Assembly (NCBI RefSeq): GCF_000613245.1
Contig: NZ_HG964939.1
Coordinates: 327,931 to 391,930, forward strand
Source of the DNA: Mycobacterium asiaticum DSM 44297
GTDB taxonomy: Bacteria > Actinomycetota > Actinomycetes > Mycobacteriales > Mycobacteriaceae
Direction of reading: 5' to 3'
Length of the DNA stretch: 64,000 nucleotides
A model generated the notes under the pieces. That model searched no databases. It was not told the origin of the DNA and was given only the letters and a program-made list of their open reading frames with translations. Numbering within the stretch: the stretch's first letter is position 1; the number at the start of each line of letters is the position of its first letter. The position numbers and the translations under genes are program-made. Shown here in pieces: positions 39,610 through 48,899 of the stretch.

Positions 39610-39757
39610 CGAGGTCCTCCGTCAGGCAGGAGAAAAGTACGACTCACCAAACGGTACAACAGCGTTCCAGAAAAGCGGAAATTGCATTCTCGCTACTGAT
39701 CGCCGGTCGGTCACATGCATAACGTCCTGCCCGATTGAGAGCAATTACGATTTGGCC

Positions 39758-41662
39758 ATGTCCCTCGAGGTTGGCCAGGTGTTCGCCGGATACACGATCC
39801 TGCGGATACTGGGTGCCGGCGGCATGGGCCGGGTGTATTTGGCGACGCACCCGCGGTTGCCGCGTGACGACGCACTGAAGGTGCTGCCCGCTGAGTTCAC
39901 CGACGATCCCGAATACCGGGCCCGGTTCGCCCGCGAAGCCGACCTTGCGGCGGGCCTTTCCCACCCGCACATCGTGCGCATCTATGACCGCGGTGAGAAT
40001 GACGGCCTGCTATGGATCTCGATGGACTACGTGGCCGGCACCGACGTCGCCAATCTGCTGGCCGAGCGTTACCAGGCCGGGATGCCCGTCGACGAAGTGG
40101 TTTCGACAATCAGCGCCGTCGCCTCAGCGCTGGACTACGCCCATCACCGTGGCCTGCTGCATCGCGACGTCAAACCCGCCAACATCCTGCTCACCCACCC
40201 AGACGGCGGGCAGGACCGACGCATCTATCTGGCCGATTTCGGCATCGCGCGACGCATGGACGACGGGACGGGTATCACGGCCGCCGACGTGGCCGTGGGC
40301 ACCGTTGCCTACGCCGCCCCCGAGCAACTCAAGGCCGGGCCGATTGACGGGCGTGCTGACCAATATGCGTTGGCCTGCACGGCTTTTCACCTGCTGACCG
40401 GCGCGCCGCCGTTCGATCACACCAACCCCACGGTGGTGATCACGCAGCACATCGGCACCCCGCCGCCCTCGATCGGCGACCGGCGTCCCGAGCTCGCCGG
40501 ATTGAACCCGGTGTTTGCCAAGGCATTGGCCAAGGAACCGGCCGACCGGTTCGCTAACTGCGGTGAGTTTGCGTTGGCACTGAGCAAGCACCTCACCCCG
40601 TATCAATACGACACTCCAATTGCGTTGCACGCCCAGCACACTCAGCCGTCTATTCCCCTTCCGGTGCCGACGCGGGAGCCCCGCAGCGGCTGGGCGCAGC
40701 GCCCCGCGGTACTGATCGGCGCACTCGTCGTCGTGGCGTTGCTACTGGTCGGCGGCGTGTTCGCCGGCGTCAAGCTCACCCAATCATCGCGCAAGCCCAC
40801 CAGTACCGCCGCGCCCCAGCCTGCGAACCCCGCGCCGCCGTCCATATCGTCTGCTGGTCCGGCGGGTCCGTTCACTGGCACCTATCGCGCCGACTTCGGG
40901 CCCCTCACCGATCTGGACGGCAATCAGGCTCCCGATGCCGAGCCGTCCACCGGCACATACGCCGTGCGGTCGATATGCGCAGGGAATGGGTGCGTCGCGA
41001 CCGCATCGCGACTGAAGGGGGAACCTCACTTCGCCTCGACCATGGTGTTCGACCAAGTCGGCGGAACCTGGCTGGCAGTGGCACTTTCGGCGAGTCCGTG
41101 TCGAAACAGCACCGGGGAGATCTGGGAGGTGTTCCGGCTGCAAGCCCGTCCGGACGGCACGCTCAGCGGCGAGCAAACCCGCACGGCCCGCAACAACTGC
41201 CAGGAAAAGCGGACCGTCACGTTCACCCGGACGGGCGACGTCGCCCCCGGCCTCCCTGATCCGGCCACCCTGCCGCCGCGGGTGATATCGGTGGCGGAGG
41301 GACTGCGGGGTCATTACCAGCTGACGCGGAAATTCGTCGGCGGAGATCCCCAACAGATGGGCAACTCCGAGATCGTTACGAATTGCCTACGCACCGGCGA
41401 TCGGTGCATGAGCTACTTTCACGTCAAAACCGGTGACGTGCCATTGATTTTCGCCGCTGGGATGTGGACGTGGGTCGACACGAACAGCGGCAAGTGCCCG
41501 GACGGCAGTCCCGCGACGCTCAAAGCCAACGCCCAGTTTCCGTTGCCGCAACCAGTGCAGGATCCGATAACGATTCTCAACGGGAACGGGCACTGGACGC
41601 AGACTGGCTCCTGCGCAGTGGATATCGACTTCAGCGAAGTATTCACGCGCACCGGCGATTAA
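39758..41662 (+). CDS. Membrane Ser/Thr protein kinase with duplicated Cys-rich ectodomain
   Basis: A 634-residue eukaryotic-type kinase. The cytosolic kinase domain (residues 10-275) has [11 protein letters not shown], the ATP lysine in ALKVLP near residue 40, [11 protein letters not shown] near 135, ADFGIA and YAAPEQ, all intact. A Pro-rich juxtamembrane stretch leads to one membrane helix ([23 protein letters not shown], ~315-338). The outside part (~365-634) is two homologous halves, each with four cysteines and each ending FTRTGD. It resembles the PknF/PknJ-type mycobacterial kinases but the ectodomain is not one I can name. Convergent 4-bp overlap with the next gene. Confidence 0.92.
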   Translation: MSLEVGQVFAGYTILRILGAGGMGRVYLATHPRLPRDDALKVLPAEFTDDPEYRARFAREADLAAGLSHPHIVRIYDRGENDGLLWISMDYVAGTDVANLLAERYQAGMPVDEVVSTISAVASALDYAHHRGLLHRDVKPANILLTHPDGGQDRRIYLADFGIARRMDDGTGITAADVAVGTVAYAAPEQLKAGPIDGRADQYALACTAFHLLTGAPPFDHTNPTVVITQHIGTPPPSIGDRRPELAGLNPVFAKALAKEPADRFANCGEFALALSKHLTPYQYDTPIALHAQHTQPSIPLPVPTREPRSGWAQRPAVLIGALVVVALLLVGGVFAGVKLTQSSRKPTSTAAPQPANPAPPSISSAGPAGPFTGTYRADFGPLTDLDGNQAPDAEPSTGTYAVRSICAGNGCVATASRLKGEPHFASTMVFDQVGGTWLAVALSASPCRNSTGEIWEVFRLQARPDGTLSGEQTRTARNNCQEKRTVTFTRTGDVAPGLPDPATLPPRVISVAEGLRGHYQLTRKFVGGDPQQMGNSEIVTNCLRTGDRCMSYFHVKTGDVPLIFAAGMWTWVDTNSGKCPDGSPATLKANAQFPLPQPVQDPITILNGNGHWTQTGSCAVDIDFSEVFTRTGD

Positions 41663-42642
41663 CTCAGAGCGGGAATCACTTCCCGCTCGAACAACTCGAT
41701 ACCGGAACGGTCGTAGGCGGCCTCGGGGAAGTAGCAGATCGCGTATTCGCAGCCAAGCTCGCGTATCTTGGTCAGCCGTTCGATGACCTGCTCTGGAGTG
41801 CCTGTCGCAGAGTCCGGGATGCCCGCGACCATGGATTCCGCCACGGCCTCGGGCACATAACCGGTCATCCGGTCGCGCACCTGCTGCTGCCGGTCTTTGA
41901 CCTCCGATTCCGACGTGCCCACGATGGCGGTGAAGTTGGCTGAGCGCACGATGGAGCCGAAGTCGGTACCGACGTTGCGGCAGTGCTCGGCAAGCACTTC
42001 GGATTTGTGGGCGAACGCCTCGGGTTCGGGGGTGAAGTTGGTGTACTGCGCGTACTGCGCGGCGATTCGCAACGTGACCTTCTCACCGCCGCCGGCAATC
42101 CATAACGGAATACCGTTGTCTTGCAACGGTTTGGGGGACACGATCGCGCCATCGACCTGGTAGTGCTTGCCGTCGAAGCTGACTTTGCCGTCGCGCCAGG
42201 CGGCACGCATGATTTGCACGCCCTCGTCGAGCCGTGCCAGCCGCACACCCGCCGACGGGAAGCCGTAGCCGTAGGCCCGCCATTCGTGTTCGTACCAGCC
42301 GCCGCCGATGCCCATCTGCACGCGGCCGCCGGAGATGATGTCGGTGGTGGCCGCGATCTTGGCGAGGTAGACCGGGTTGCGGTAGCTCATGGCGGTGCAC
42401 ATCTGGCCCAGCTTGATCCGCGAGGTGACGGCGGCGTAGGCCGCCATCAACGACCACGCCTCGTGCGTCGCTTCGTCGCTCGGCAGCGGCACGGTGTGGA
42501 AGTGGTCGTAGACCCACAGTGATTCCCAGGCGCTGCCGTCGGCGTACGTGGCCAGATCGCGCATCACCGCCCAGTGCCGCTCGGGTTCGATGCCGACGAG
42601 GTCCATTCGCCAGCCTTGCGGGATGAAGAGACCAAAGCGCAT
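41659..42642 (-). CDS. Luciferase-like (LLM class) F420-dependent oxidoreductase
   Basis: A 327-residue TIM-barrel enzyme: [128 protein letters not shown]. The layout and helix after [11 protein letters not shown] are typical of F420-binding mycobacterial LLM proteins. ATG 42642 is used because the family begins there; the frame extends upstream through the repeat region without homology. The substrate is unknown. Confidence 0.88.
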   Translation of the reverse strand: MRFGLFIPQGWRMDLVGIEPERHWAVMRDLATYADGSAWESLWVYDHFHTVPLPSDEATHEAWSLMAAYAAVTSRIKLGQMCTAMSYRNPVYLAKIAATTDIISGGRVQMGIGGGWYEHEWRAYGYGFPSAGVRLARLDEGVQIMRAAWRDGKVSFDGKHYQVDGAIVSPKPLQDNGIPLWIAGGGEKVTLRIAAQYAQYTNFTPEPEAFAHKSEVLAEHCRNVGTDFGSIVRSANFTAIVGTSESEVKDRQQQVRDRMTGYVPEAVAESMVAGIPDSATGTPEQVIERLTKIRELGCEYAICYFPEAAYDRSGIELFEREVIPALS

Positions 42643-42656
42643 GCGGTTGACTTTAA

Positions 42657-42754
42657 CCCGGCGACGATGCGGGCCGGAACGGGCCGCTGAGGAGGCGGGC
42701 AATCGAGCCCAGCCCGGCGACGATGCGGGCCGGAACGGGCCGCTGAGGAGGCGG
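42657..42754. repeat. Two 42-bp direct repeats of a GCGACGATGC...GAGGAGG element
   Basis: An identical 42-bp segment occurs at 42657-42698 and 42713-42754 (starts 56 bp apart), each beginning CCCGGCGACGATGCGGGCC and ending TGAGGAGGCGG. The element contains a ribosome-site-like GAGGAGG. The same framework (GGCGACGATGC...GATGAGGAGGAG) appears on the minus strand at 55595-55686. It lies in the spacer between two divergent genes. Confidence 0.85.
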
Positions 42755-42808
42755 CGATGACGAACCGGCCAGCACCTATCCTTGACAGACGCGAAGTAAG
42801 GGGTCGCC

Positions 42809-44011
42809 GTGCGCGTTCTGATCTCCGGGGCCAGCATCTCCGGGCCAGTGCTCGCCTACTGGCTCAACCGCTACGGCTTCGAAGTCACCGTCGTGGAGCG
42901 CGCGCCGACACTGCGCAAGACCGGCGGCCACGCGGTCGACCTGTTTCGGCCGGCGATGGAAATCTCGGAGAAAATGGGCGTACTGCCCCAGATCGAGGCG
43001 TCGGCCACGGGCACCTCGCGCTTGACCATCCACCCCCAGGGAGCCAAGCGCCCTGTCGTCGTCGACGTCTCGAAACTCGTCGCCGCCGCCTCGGATCGGC
43101 ACGTCGAGATCATGCGCGACGACCTCAGCGAGGCGTACTACGGCGCCGGGCGGGATCACGTCGAGTACCTGTTCGGAGACTCGATCACCGCCATCTCTTC
43201 CGACGGCGAGGTGACATTCCAGCATCAAGCCCGGCGGAGCTTCGATGTCGTGGTCGGCGCCGACGGATTGCACTCCAATGTGCGACAACTTGTCTTCGGC
43301 ACGGATGTGGGTCGCACGAAGTTCCTCGGTGGTTACCTGGCCGTTCACTCGGCACCGAAAGACCTCGCGCTCGACGGGGAATCGACCGCGTATTTCGGGC
43401 CCGGGCGCACGGCGATGATCTACACCGCCAAACCGCTGGAGGATGCGCGGGTGGTTTACCTGTTCCGGAGCAAGGTCGAACTTCAATACCACTATCGAGA
43501 TGTGCTGCGGCAGAAGGATTTACTGCGGGAGCGATTCGCAGGTATGAACCCCGAAGTCGGCGTTTGGCTGGATGAACTCGACCGCACCCCGGCTTTCTAC
43601 TTTGACTCGATCACCCAGTTGCAACTGGACACCTGGTCGAGTGGCCGGGTGACGTTGGTCGGGGACGCAGGATATTGCCCTGGGCCTGCTGTCGGCGGCA
43701 GCACCAGCTTGTCGGTATTCGGCGCCTATGTGCTTGCCGGTGAAATGGCCCAAGCCCGCGGTGATTACAGGCGCGCATTCGCCGAATACGAGCGGCAGTT
43801 GGCCGATCCGGTGCGGCGTAGCCGTGCGTTCGCCCGAGTCACTGCCAAACGCCTGATCCCTGACTCGACAAGGGGCATGTGGGCGCTGACCCGCGCGGCG
43901 CAGTTGATGTCGGTGCTACCCACCGGCGTCACCCGGGCAATCACGAGGTTGAACTCCAAGAGCGTGCGGGTATTCGACTCGATGCAGTTCAAGGATTACT
44001 CGCGCGTCTGA
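42809..44011 (+). CDS. FAD-dependent monooxygenase (PHBH fold)
   Basis: A 400-residue flavoprotein. The FAD motif is MRVLISGASISGPVLAYWLNRYGFEVTVVERAP, with a Gly-x-Ser-x-x-Gly loop; the DG-type motif VVVGADGLHSNVRQLVFG near residue 155 and the second FAD motif VTLVGDAGYCPGPAVGGSTSLSVFGAYVLAGEM near 285 confirm the aromatic-hydroxylase family. Likely hydroxylates or epoxidises an aromatic or polyketide substrate with NAD(P)H. GTG 42809 is the start. A second LLM oxidoreductase follows 50 bp downstream, so the two may be co-transcribed. Confidence 0.9.
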   Translation: MRVLISGASISGPVLAYWLNRYGFEVTVVERAPTLRKTGGHAVDLFRPAMEISEKMGVLPQIEASATGTSRLTIHPQGAKRPVVVDVSKLVAAASDRHVEIMRDDLSEAYYGAGRDHVEYLFGDSITAISSDGEVTFQHQARRSFDVVVGADGLHSNVRQLVFGTDVGRTKFLGGYLAVHSAPKDLALDGESTAYFGPGRTAMIYTAKPLEDARVVYLFRSKVELQYHYRDVLRQKDLLRERFAGMNPEVGVWLDELDRTPAFYFDSITQLQLDTWSSGRVTLVGDAGYCPGPAVGGSTSLSVFGAYVLAGEMAQARGDYRRAFAEYERQLADPVRRSRAFARVTAKRLIPDSTRGMWALTRAAQLMSVLPTGVTRAITRLNSKSVRVFDSMQFKDYSRV

Positions 44012-44061
44012 GTGCGTTTGGCAGAGTGATCCAAACACTACGAATGAGAGGAACGTTCTGC

Positions 44062-44922
44062 ATGGAGCTCACTGGTATCGGCGTGTGGAGTGGCCAGCTA
44101 CGCTACAACGACGAATCCGAAGCCGCCGATGCCGCAGCCGAATTGGACGAACTGGGTTACACCGCACTGTGGATTCCCGATGTCGGAGGGCGGTCGGTGC
44201 TCGACGCGGTCGGCAACCTTCTCTGCGCGACAAAGCGTGCCGTTATCGCCACCGGCATTCTGAACCTTTGGATGCATGAACCACAGGACGTGGCGGCCGA
44301 GTACGCCGCACTCACCGATCAGCACGGCGATCGGTTCCTGCTCGGCATCGGAGTCAGCCATGCACCGCTGATCGACTCCCGCGAACCCGGCCGATACCGC
44401 AAACCGCTCGCGGCCACCGCGTCATTTCTGGACGGATTGGACGCCGCCGACCGGCCGGTACCCACCAACCACCGCGTGCTGGCGGCACTGGGACCAAAGA
44501 TGTTGCAGCTGTCGGCAAACCGCGCTCGCGGTGCCCACCCCTACCTCGTCACCACCGAGCACACCGCCTCAGCCCGAGAAACATTGGGTGCGGGCCCCTT
44601 GCTGCTGCCCGAACAGACCGCCATCCTCACCGACGACGCCGACGAAGCGCGCCGCATCGGAACCGATTGGCTACGTTCGTATTTGGCCTTGCCCAACTAT
44701 GCCAACAACCTGTTGCGCAGCGGCTTCACCGAAGACGATGTGCAGCAGGTGAGCCAACGCCTCTTCGACGCCATCATCGCATGGGGCGACGAGGACGCGA
44801 TCCTGCGCCGGGTCGCCGAGCATCACTCGGCCGGCGCGGACCACGTCTGCGTGCAGGTACTCACCGCGGATCCACAACAGTTTCCGCGCGAACAGTGGCG
44901 GCGCATCGCCGCGGCTTGGTAA
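44062..44922 (+). CDS. LLM class F420-dependent oxidoreductase
   Basis: A 286-residue luciferase-like protein: MELTGIGVWSGQLRYNDESEAADAAAELDELGYTALWIPDVGGRSVLDAVGNLL, IATGILNLWMHEPQDVAAEYAALTDQHGDRFLLGIGVSHAPLI. The pattern fits the mycobacterial F420 subfamily with a single truncated barrel. GAGAGGAA nine bases upstream supports ATG 44062; ATG 44044 is an alternative. It is unlike the LLM protein at 41659, so the two are not recent duplicates. A strong hairpin follows the stop. Confidence 0.88.
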   Translation: MELTGIGVWSGQLRYNDESEAADAAAELDELGYTALWIPDVGGRSVLDAVGNLLCATKRAVIATGILNLWMHEPQDVAAEYAALTDQHGDRFLLGIGVSHAPLIDSREPGRYRKPLAATASFLDGLDAADRPVPTNHRVLAALGPKMLQLSANRARGAHPYLVTTEHTASARETLGAGPLLLPEQTAILTDDADEARRIGTDWLRSYLALPNYANNLLRSGFTEDDVQQVSQRLFDAIIAWGDEDAILRRVAEHHSAGADHVCVQVLTADPQQFPREQWRRIAAAW

Positions 44923-44927
44923 CAGCA

Positions 44928-44971
44928 ACGCAAAAGCCCCCGAAACCACGCTGTTTCGGGGGCTATTGCGT
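44928..44971. terminator. Stem-loop terminator after the LLM gene
   Basis: Arms 44928-44946 (ACGCAAAAGCCCCCGAAAC) and 44953-44971 pair over 19 positions with a single A-A mismatch and a 6-base loop. The stem starts 5 bp after the stop codon. It is GC-rich without a long U-tract, as is common for mycobacterial terminators. Confidence 0.75.
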
Positions 44972-44976
44972 AACGC

Positions 44977-45034
44977 CGAGCAGACGCCTAAGCACCCAAT
45001 TTCGGCACGAAATAGGGGCTTTTGCGTCTGCTCG
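44977..45034. terminator. Long palindrome (copy B) before the fadB stop
   Basis: CGAGCAGACGC at 44977-44987 pairs with GCGTCTGCTCG at 45024-45034, and the interior folds further with AATTTCG-GCA-CGAAAT at its centre and several mismatches. It shares the outer arms of copies A and C but has a diverged core. It lies 6 bp beyond the fadB stop codon and can terminate both converging transcripts. Confidence 0.7.
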
Positions 45035-45040
45035 CGCTCG

Positions 45041-47185
45041 CTACGTGAGTGAGTCCGGCGGCAGGAAGCGGTCGCCGTACTTCTCAGCCAACTCCCGGGC
45101 CCGGGCCACGAATGCTTCCTTGCCCCTGCCGAGCGGTCCCTCGTAGCCCACGATGAACTGCGCGCTGCCTCCGGTCCACGGCGGGAAACCGATACCCATG
45201 ATCGAACCGATGTTGGCATCGGCCGTCGACGTCAGCACGCCCTCGTCCAAGCACTTCTGCGTCTCGAGCGCCTCGGCGAACAACATCCGGTCGATCATGT
45301 CCTGCAGCGGCGGCTCGGACGAACCGGACTTGAACGCCTCCCGCAGACCCGGCCACAACCCGGACCGCTTGCCGTCGGGGTACTCGTAGAAGCCGGCACC
45401 CTTCAACCGACCCGACCGGCCGAGCTCGATCATCTGCTCCACCACGGCTTCTGCCGGGTGCGGGTCATAAGTACCACCGGCCTCCTCGACACCCTTGCGG
45501 GTAGCCACCGCGATCTTGTGCATCAGCTCCAGGTTGAGCTCATCGGACAGCTGCAGCGGCGGCGCGGGATAACCGGCCTGGGAACCGGCTTGCTCGATGC
45601 TGGCCGGCTCCACGCCCTCGCCGAGCATCGCCAGCGCCTCGTTGACGAAGGTGCCGATGACGCGGGAGGTGAAGAAACCACGGCTGTCGTTGACCACGAT
45701 CGGCGTCTTGCCGATGGCCAGGGTGTAGTCGAACACCCGGGCCAGCGCCTCGTCAGAAGTCTTCTCGCCCTTGATGATCTCTACCAGCGGCATCTTGTCG
45801 ACCGGAGAGAAGAAGTGGATCCCGATGAAGTCCTCCTGCCGCTTGACGCCGGTCGCCAAACCGGTGATCGGCAACGTGGAGGTGTTGGATCCCAGCACCG
45901 CGTTGGGCTCGACGATGTCTTCGATCTCCTGAAACACCTTGTGCTTGAGTTCCTGGTTCTCGAACACCGCCTCGATGACGAAGTCCACGCCCTTGAGGTC
46001 GGCGGGGTCGGCAGTCGGCGTGATACGCCCCAACAGGGCGTCGCTGCGCTCCTGCGTGGTGCGGCCCCGCTCTAGCGCCTTTGCTTCGAGCTTTTCGGAG
46101 TAGCCCTTGCCCTTCTGAGCCGCTTCGAGCGAAACATCCTTGAGCACAACGTCGTAACCCGCCTTGGCGGATACGTACGCGATGCCCGCGCCCATCATGC
46201 CGGCGCCGAGCACACCGATCTTGTTGATCTTCACCGGCTCGATGCCCTCGGGCCGCGATCCGCCGTTGTTGATGGTCTGCAGGTCGAAGAAGAAGGCCTG
46301 GATCATGTTCTTCGAGACCTGGCCAGTCACCAGCGTGGTGAAGTAACGGCTTTCAATGCGGCTGGCGGTGTCGAAGTCGACCTGTGCGCCCTCGACAGCG
46401 GCTGACAGGATGGCCTTCGGCGCCGGCATCGGCGCACCCTTGATCTGCTTGCGCAGCAAGGCCGGGAACGACGGCAGGATCGACGCCAGGGCCGGCGACG
46501 AGGGGGTCCCGCCGGGCATCTTGTAGCCCTTCTTGTCCCACGGCTGTTCGTGTGCGTCAGGGTTGGCCTTGATCCACGCCTTGGCGGCGGGCACCAATTC
46601 CTCGACGGTGGGCAGCAATTCGTCGATCAGGCCCAGTTCCTTGGCCTTGGCCGGCTTGAACCGCGTGCCCTGCGACAGGATGTTGACGAACGCGTTCTGG
46701 ATGCCGAACATGCGCACCGAGCGCGTCACGCCACCGGCACCGGGCAGCAGGCCCAGCGTCGCCTCGGGGAACCCGAACTGCGATCCCTTCACGTCGGCGG
46801 CGATGCGGTGATGGCAGGCCAGCGCGATCTCGAGGCCGCCGCCGAGCGCGGCGCCGTTGAGGGCGGCCACCACCGGCTTGCCCAGTGTCTCGAGCGTGCG
46901 CAACTGCTTCTTGACGTTCTCGACCAGATCGAATGCCTCACCGGCGTTCTCCGGCCCGATCTGGATCATGCTCTTGACGTCGCCGCCGGCGAAGAATGTC
47001 TTCTTGGCGCTGGTGATCACCACACCGGTGATCGAATCCTTCTCGGCGACAAGACGATCCACGGCCTTGCCCATCGACTCGATGTAGGCCTCGTTCATCA
47101 CGTTCGCCGACCCGGACGGGTCGTCCAACGTCAGCGTGACGATACCGTCGTCGTCCTTGTCCCACTGAATGGTGTTGTCAGCCAT
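45041..47185 (-). CDS. fadB: Fatty acid oxidation complex alpha subunit FadB
   Basis: A 714-residue bifunctional beta-oxidation enzyme (Rv0860). Residues 1-200 are enoyl-CoA hydratase ([59 protein letters not shown], with both catalytic Glu present). Residues ~310-500 are the NAD-binding 3-hydroxyacyl-CoA dehydrogenase ([55 protein letters not shown]), then the C-terminal helical domains. ATG 47185 starts the homology. fadA lies 17 bp upstream, and the two products form the trifunctional complex. Confidence 0.95.
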   Translation of the reverse strand: MADNTIQWDKDDDGIVTLTLDDPSGSANVMNEAYIESMGKAVDRLVAEKDSITGVVITSAKKTFFAGGDVKSMIQIGPENAGEAFDLVENVKKQLRTLETLGKPVVAALNGAALGGGLEIALACHHRIAADVKGSQFGFPEATLGLLPGAGGVTRSVRMFGIQNAFVNILSQGTRFKPAKAKELGLIDELLPTVEELVPAAKAWIKANPDAHEQPWDKKGYKMPGGTPSSPALASILPSFPALLRKQIKGAPMPAPKAILSAAVEGAQVDFDTASRIESRYFTTLVTGQVSKNMIQAFFFDLQTINNGGSRPEGIEPVKINKIGVLGAGMMGAGIAYVSAKAGYDVVLKDVSLEAAQKGKGYSEKLEAKALERGRTTQERSDALLGRITPTADPADLKGVDFVIEAVFENQELKHKVFQEIEDIVEPNAVLGSNTSTLPITGLATGVKRQEDFIGIHFFSPVDKMPLVEIIKGEKTSDEALARVFDYTLAIGKTPIVVNDSRGFFTSRVIGTFVNEALAMLGEGVEPASIEQAGSQAGYPAPPLQLSDELNLELMHKIAVATRKGVEEAGGTYDPHPAEAVVEQMIELGRSGRLKGAGFYEYPDGKRSGLWPGLREAFKSGSSEPPLQDMIDRMLFAEALETQKCLDEGVLTSTADANIGSIMGIGFPPWTGGSAQFIVGYEGPLGRGKEAFVARARELAEKYGDRFLPPDSLT

Positions 47186-47202
47186 TGCTGTTCGAAACCC
47201 TC

Positions 47203-48414
47203 TCAGACTCGTTCTACGATCGTCGCGACACCCATGCCGCCGCCAATACACAGCGTCACCAACGCGCGCCGGGCGTTGCGCCGCTCCAGCTCGTCGACCA
47301 TGGTGCCCAGAATCATGGCGCCGGTCGCACCCAGCGGGTGACCCATAGCGATCGCGCCACCGTTGACGTTCAGCTTCTCGTCGGGGATGTCCAGATCCTT
47401 CTGGAACTTCAGCACCACCGACGCGAAGGCCTCGTTGAGCTCGAACAGGTCGATGTCGTCAACGGTCAGGCCGGCCCGGTCGAGAACCTTCTTGGTGGCC
47501 GGAGTGGGGCCGGTCAGCATGATGACCGGGTCGGCACCGCTGGTGGCGGTGGCGACGATACGTGCCCGTGGGGTGGCGTTGATGGCCGCGCCCGCCTTTT
47601 CCGACCCGATCATCACCAGCGCCGCGCCGTCGACGATCCCAGAGGAGTTGCCGCCGGTATGGACGTGGTTGATCTTCTCGACGTAGTGGTACTTCTGCAG
47701 CGCCACGTCGTCGAAGCCACCCATCGCCGCGAGGGCCTCGAACGCCGGCTTCAGTTTGCCCAGGCCTTCCTTGGTGGTGTCGGGCCGCATGTGCTCATCG
47801 TGGTCGAGGATCAGCAGACCGTTCTGGTCGCGAACGGGCACGACGGACTTGGCGAAGTAGCCGCCCGACCACGCCTCGGCGGCCTTCTCCTGGCTGCGCA
47901 GCGCATAGTTGTCCACGTCGTCACGCGAGAATCCCTCGATGGTGGCGATCAGGTCGGCGCCGATGCCCTGTGGGACGAACATCACGTCGTAGTTGGTGGC
48001 CGGGTCCAGACCCATGGCGCCGCCGTCGGATCCCATCGGCACCCGGCTCATCGACTCCACGCCGCCAGCCAGCACCAGGTCGTCCCAGCCCGAACGCACT
48101 TTCTGGGCCGCGGTGTTGACAGCTTCGAGGCCAGACGCGCAGAACCGGTTGAGCTGCACGCCGCCGGAGGTGACGGGCATACCCGAGGCGAGCACCGCGG
48201 CGCGGGCGATGTCGCCGCCCTGGTCGCCGACTGGCGAGACGCAGCCGAGTATGACGTCGCTGATCAGGTTCTCGTCGAGGTCGGGGTTGCGCCTGCGAAG
48301 TTCTTCGATCAAGCCCACGACCAGGCTCAATGGCTTGACTTCGTTCAGCGAGCCGTTGCGTTGCTTACCGCGGGGCGTACGGATGGCCTCATAGATGAAG
48401 GCTTCTTCGGACAT
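47203..48414 (-). CDS. fadA: Acetyl-CoA acyltransferase (3-ketoacyl-CoA thiolase) FadA
   Basis: A 403-residue thiolase, same length as Rv0859. The nucleophilic Cys is in [12 protein letters not shown] near residue 92; the base His lies in [11 protein letters not shown] and the second Cys in [10 protein letters not shown] at the C terminus, so the active site is complete. It cleaves 3-ketoacyl-CoA to acetyl-CoA and a shortened acyl-CoA, working with FadB encoded directly downstream. ATG 48414 is preferred over the upstream alternative because [17 protein letters not shown] is the family N terminus. Confidence 0.95.
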   Translation of the reverse strand: MSEEAFIYEAIRTPRGKQRNGSLNEVKPLSLVVGLIEELRRRNPDLDENLISDVILGCVSPVGDQGGDIARAAVLASGMPVTSGGVQLNRFCASGLEAVNTAAQKVRSGWDDLVLAGGVESMSRVPMGSDGGAMGLDPATNYDVMFVPQGIGADLIATIEGFSRDDVDNYALRSQEKAAEAWSGGYFAKSVVPVRDQNGLLILDHDEHMRPDTTKEGLGKLKPAFEALAAMGGFDDVALQKYHYVEKINHVHTGGNSSGIVDGAALVMIGSEKAGAAINATPRARIVATATSGADPVIMLTGPTPATKKVLDRAGLTVDDIDLFELNEAFASVVLKFQKDLDIPDEKLNVNGGAIAMGHPLGATGAMILGTMVDELERRNARRALVTLCIGGGMGVATIVERV

Positions 48415-48615
48415 GTCGATTTCCTGTTCCAAAAGGGAGGGTTTGGATCCGTCTTACAGACTAGGTCCAGTACAGGCACACTAACAGGGCGCTCGGCCAA
48501 CCTGTTGGTTGGGAGGGATTTTGCAGGTCAGACCCCGTCGAAGGGCGAATTGTCTGCGGGACGGGTTCGGCCACATGGCTGTGCCATGGGCGGTGATTTC
48601 GCTGCATGCCGCCGC

Positions 48616-48675
48616 CGAGCGTCACGCCAGTGTTGCCGTCGGCGTCGAGCGTCACGCCAGCGTGACGTTCGGCGT
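48616..48675. repeat. 30-bp tandem repeat, two units
   Basis: Units 48616-48645 and 48646-48675 both start CGAGCGTCACGCCAG and end CGGCGT or CGGCGT-like. The unit length is a multiple of three and would encode GVTLDADGNT-type residues on the minus strand, which hints at coding ancestry. Confidence 0.6.
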
Positions 48676-48744
48676 CCAGAAGGACGATGCGCCGCTCCAT
48701 CACCTGCAATCACTCGGACTGGCCCGCTTGTTTGGAAACGACCG

Positions 48745-48840
48745 ACCAACACCATCCCGGTCGCCGACCCGCCAAGCGGAGTTGCGCTCGACCCGGTCAC
48801 CGGCGCCGTCTCCGTCACTGGCACCGGCGCCGCCGGTGAT
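48745..48840 (+). pseudogene. Possible remnant of a YVTN beta-propeller gene
   Basis: The plus-strand frame reads TNTIPVADPPSGVALDPVTG then AVSVTGTGA, close to the YVTN/NHL-type blade pattern (T-x-PVG-x-P-SGVALDP-x-TG-x-VYVTN-x-G). Only about one blade is present, with no start or signal peptide, so it looks like a decayed fragment. The match is short and could be chance. Confidence 0.3.
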
Positions 48841-48899
48841 GGTGCTCAGCAAGTAGCAGGAATCGGCGAACAACAGCCCTGGCCCTAAGCTCGTCCAAC

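Larger units (their letters stand above)
48415..48899. other. 485-bp divergent spacer fadA/dapC with repeat and possible gene remnant
   Basis: No convincing intact gene lies here. It must contain the fadA and dapC promoters. It includes two 30-bp tandem units (48616-48645 and 48646-48675), identical over the first 15 bases CGAGCGTCACGCCAG and similar after, and a plus-strand stretch at 48745-48840 that resembles one blade of a YVTN beta-propeller. Confidence 0.6.

Noticed and set aside
42782-42787. TTGACA as a SigA -35 box upstream of the FAD monooxygenase
   Set aside because: At 17-bp spacing the -10 would fall on the start codon and no TANNNT element is present there.
48461-48709. Minus-strand 82-codon frame in the fadA/dapC spacer
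   Set aside because: It contains a repeat-derived segment and otherwise no homology; too weak to call a gene.
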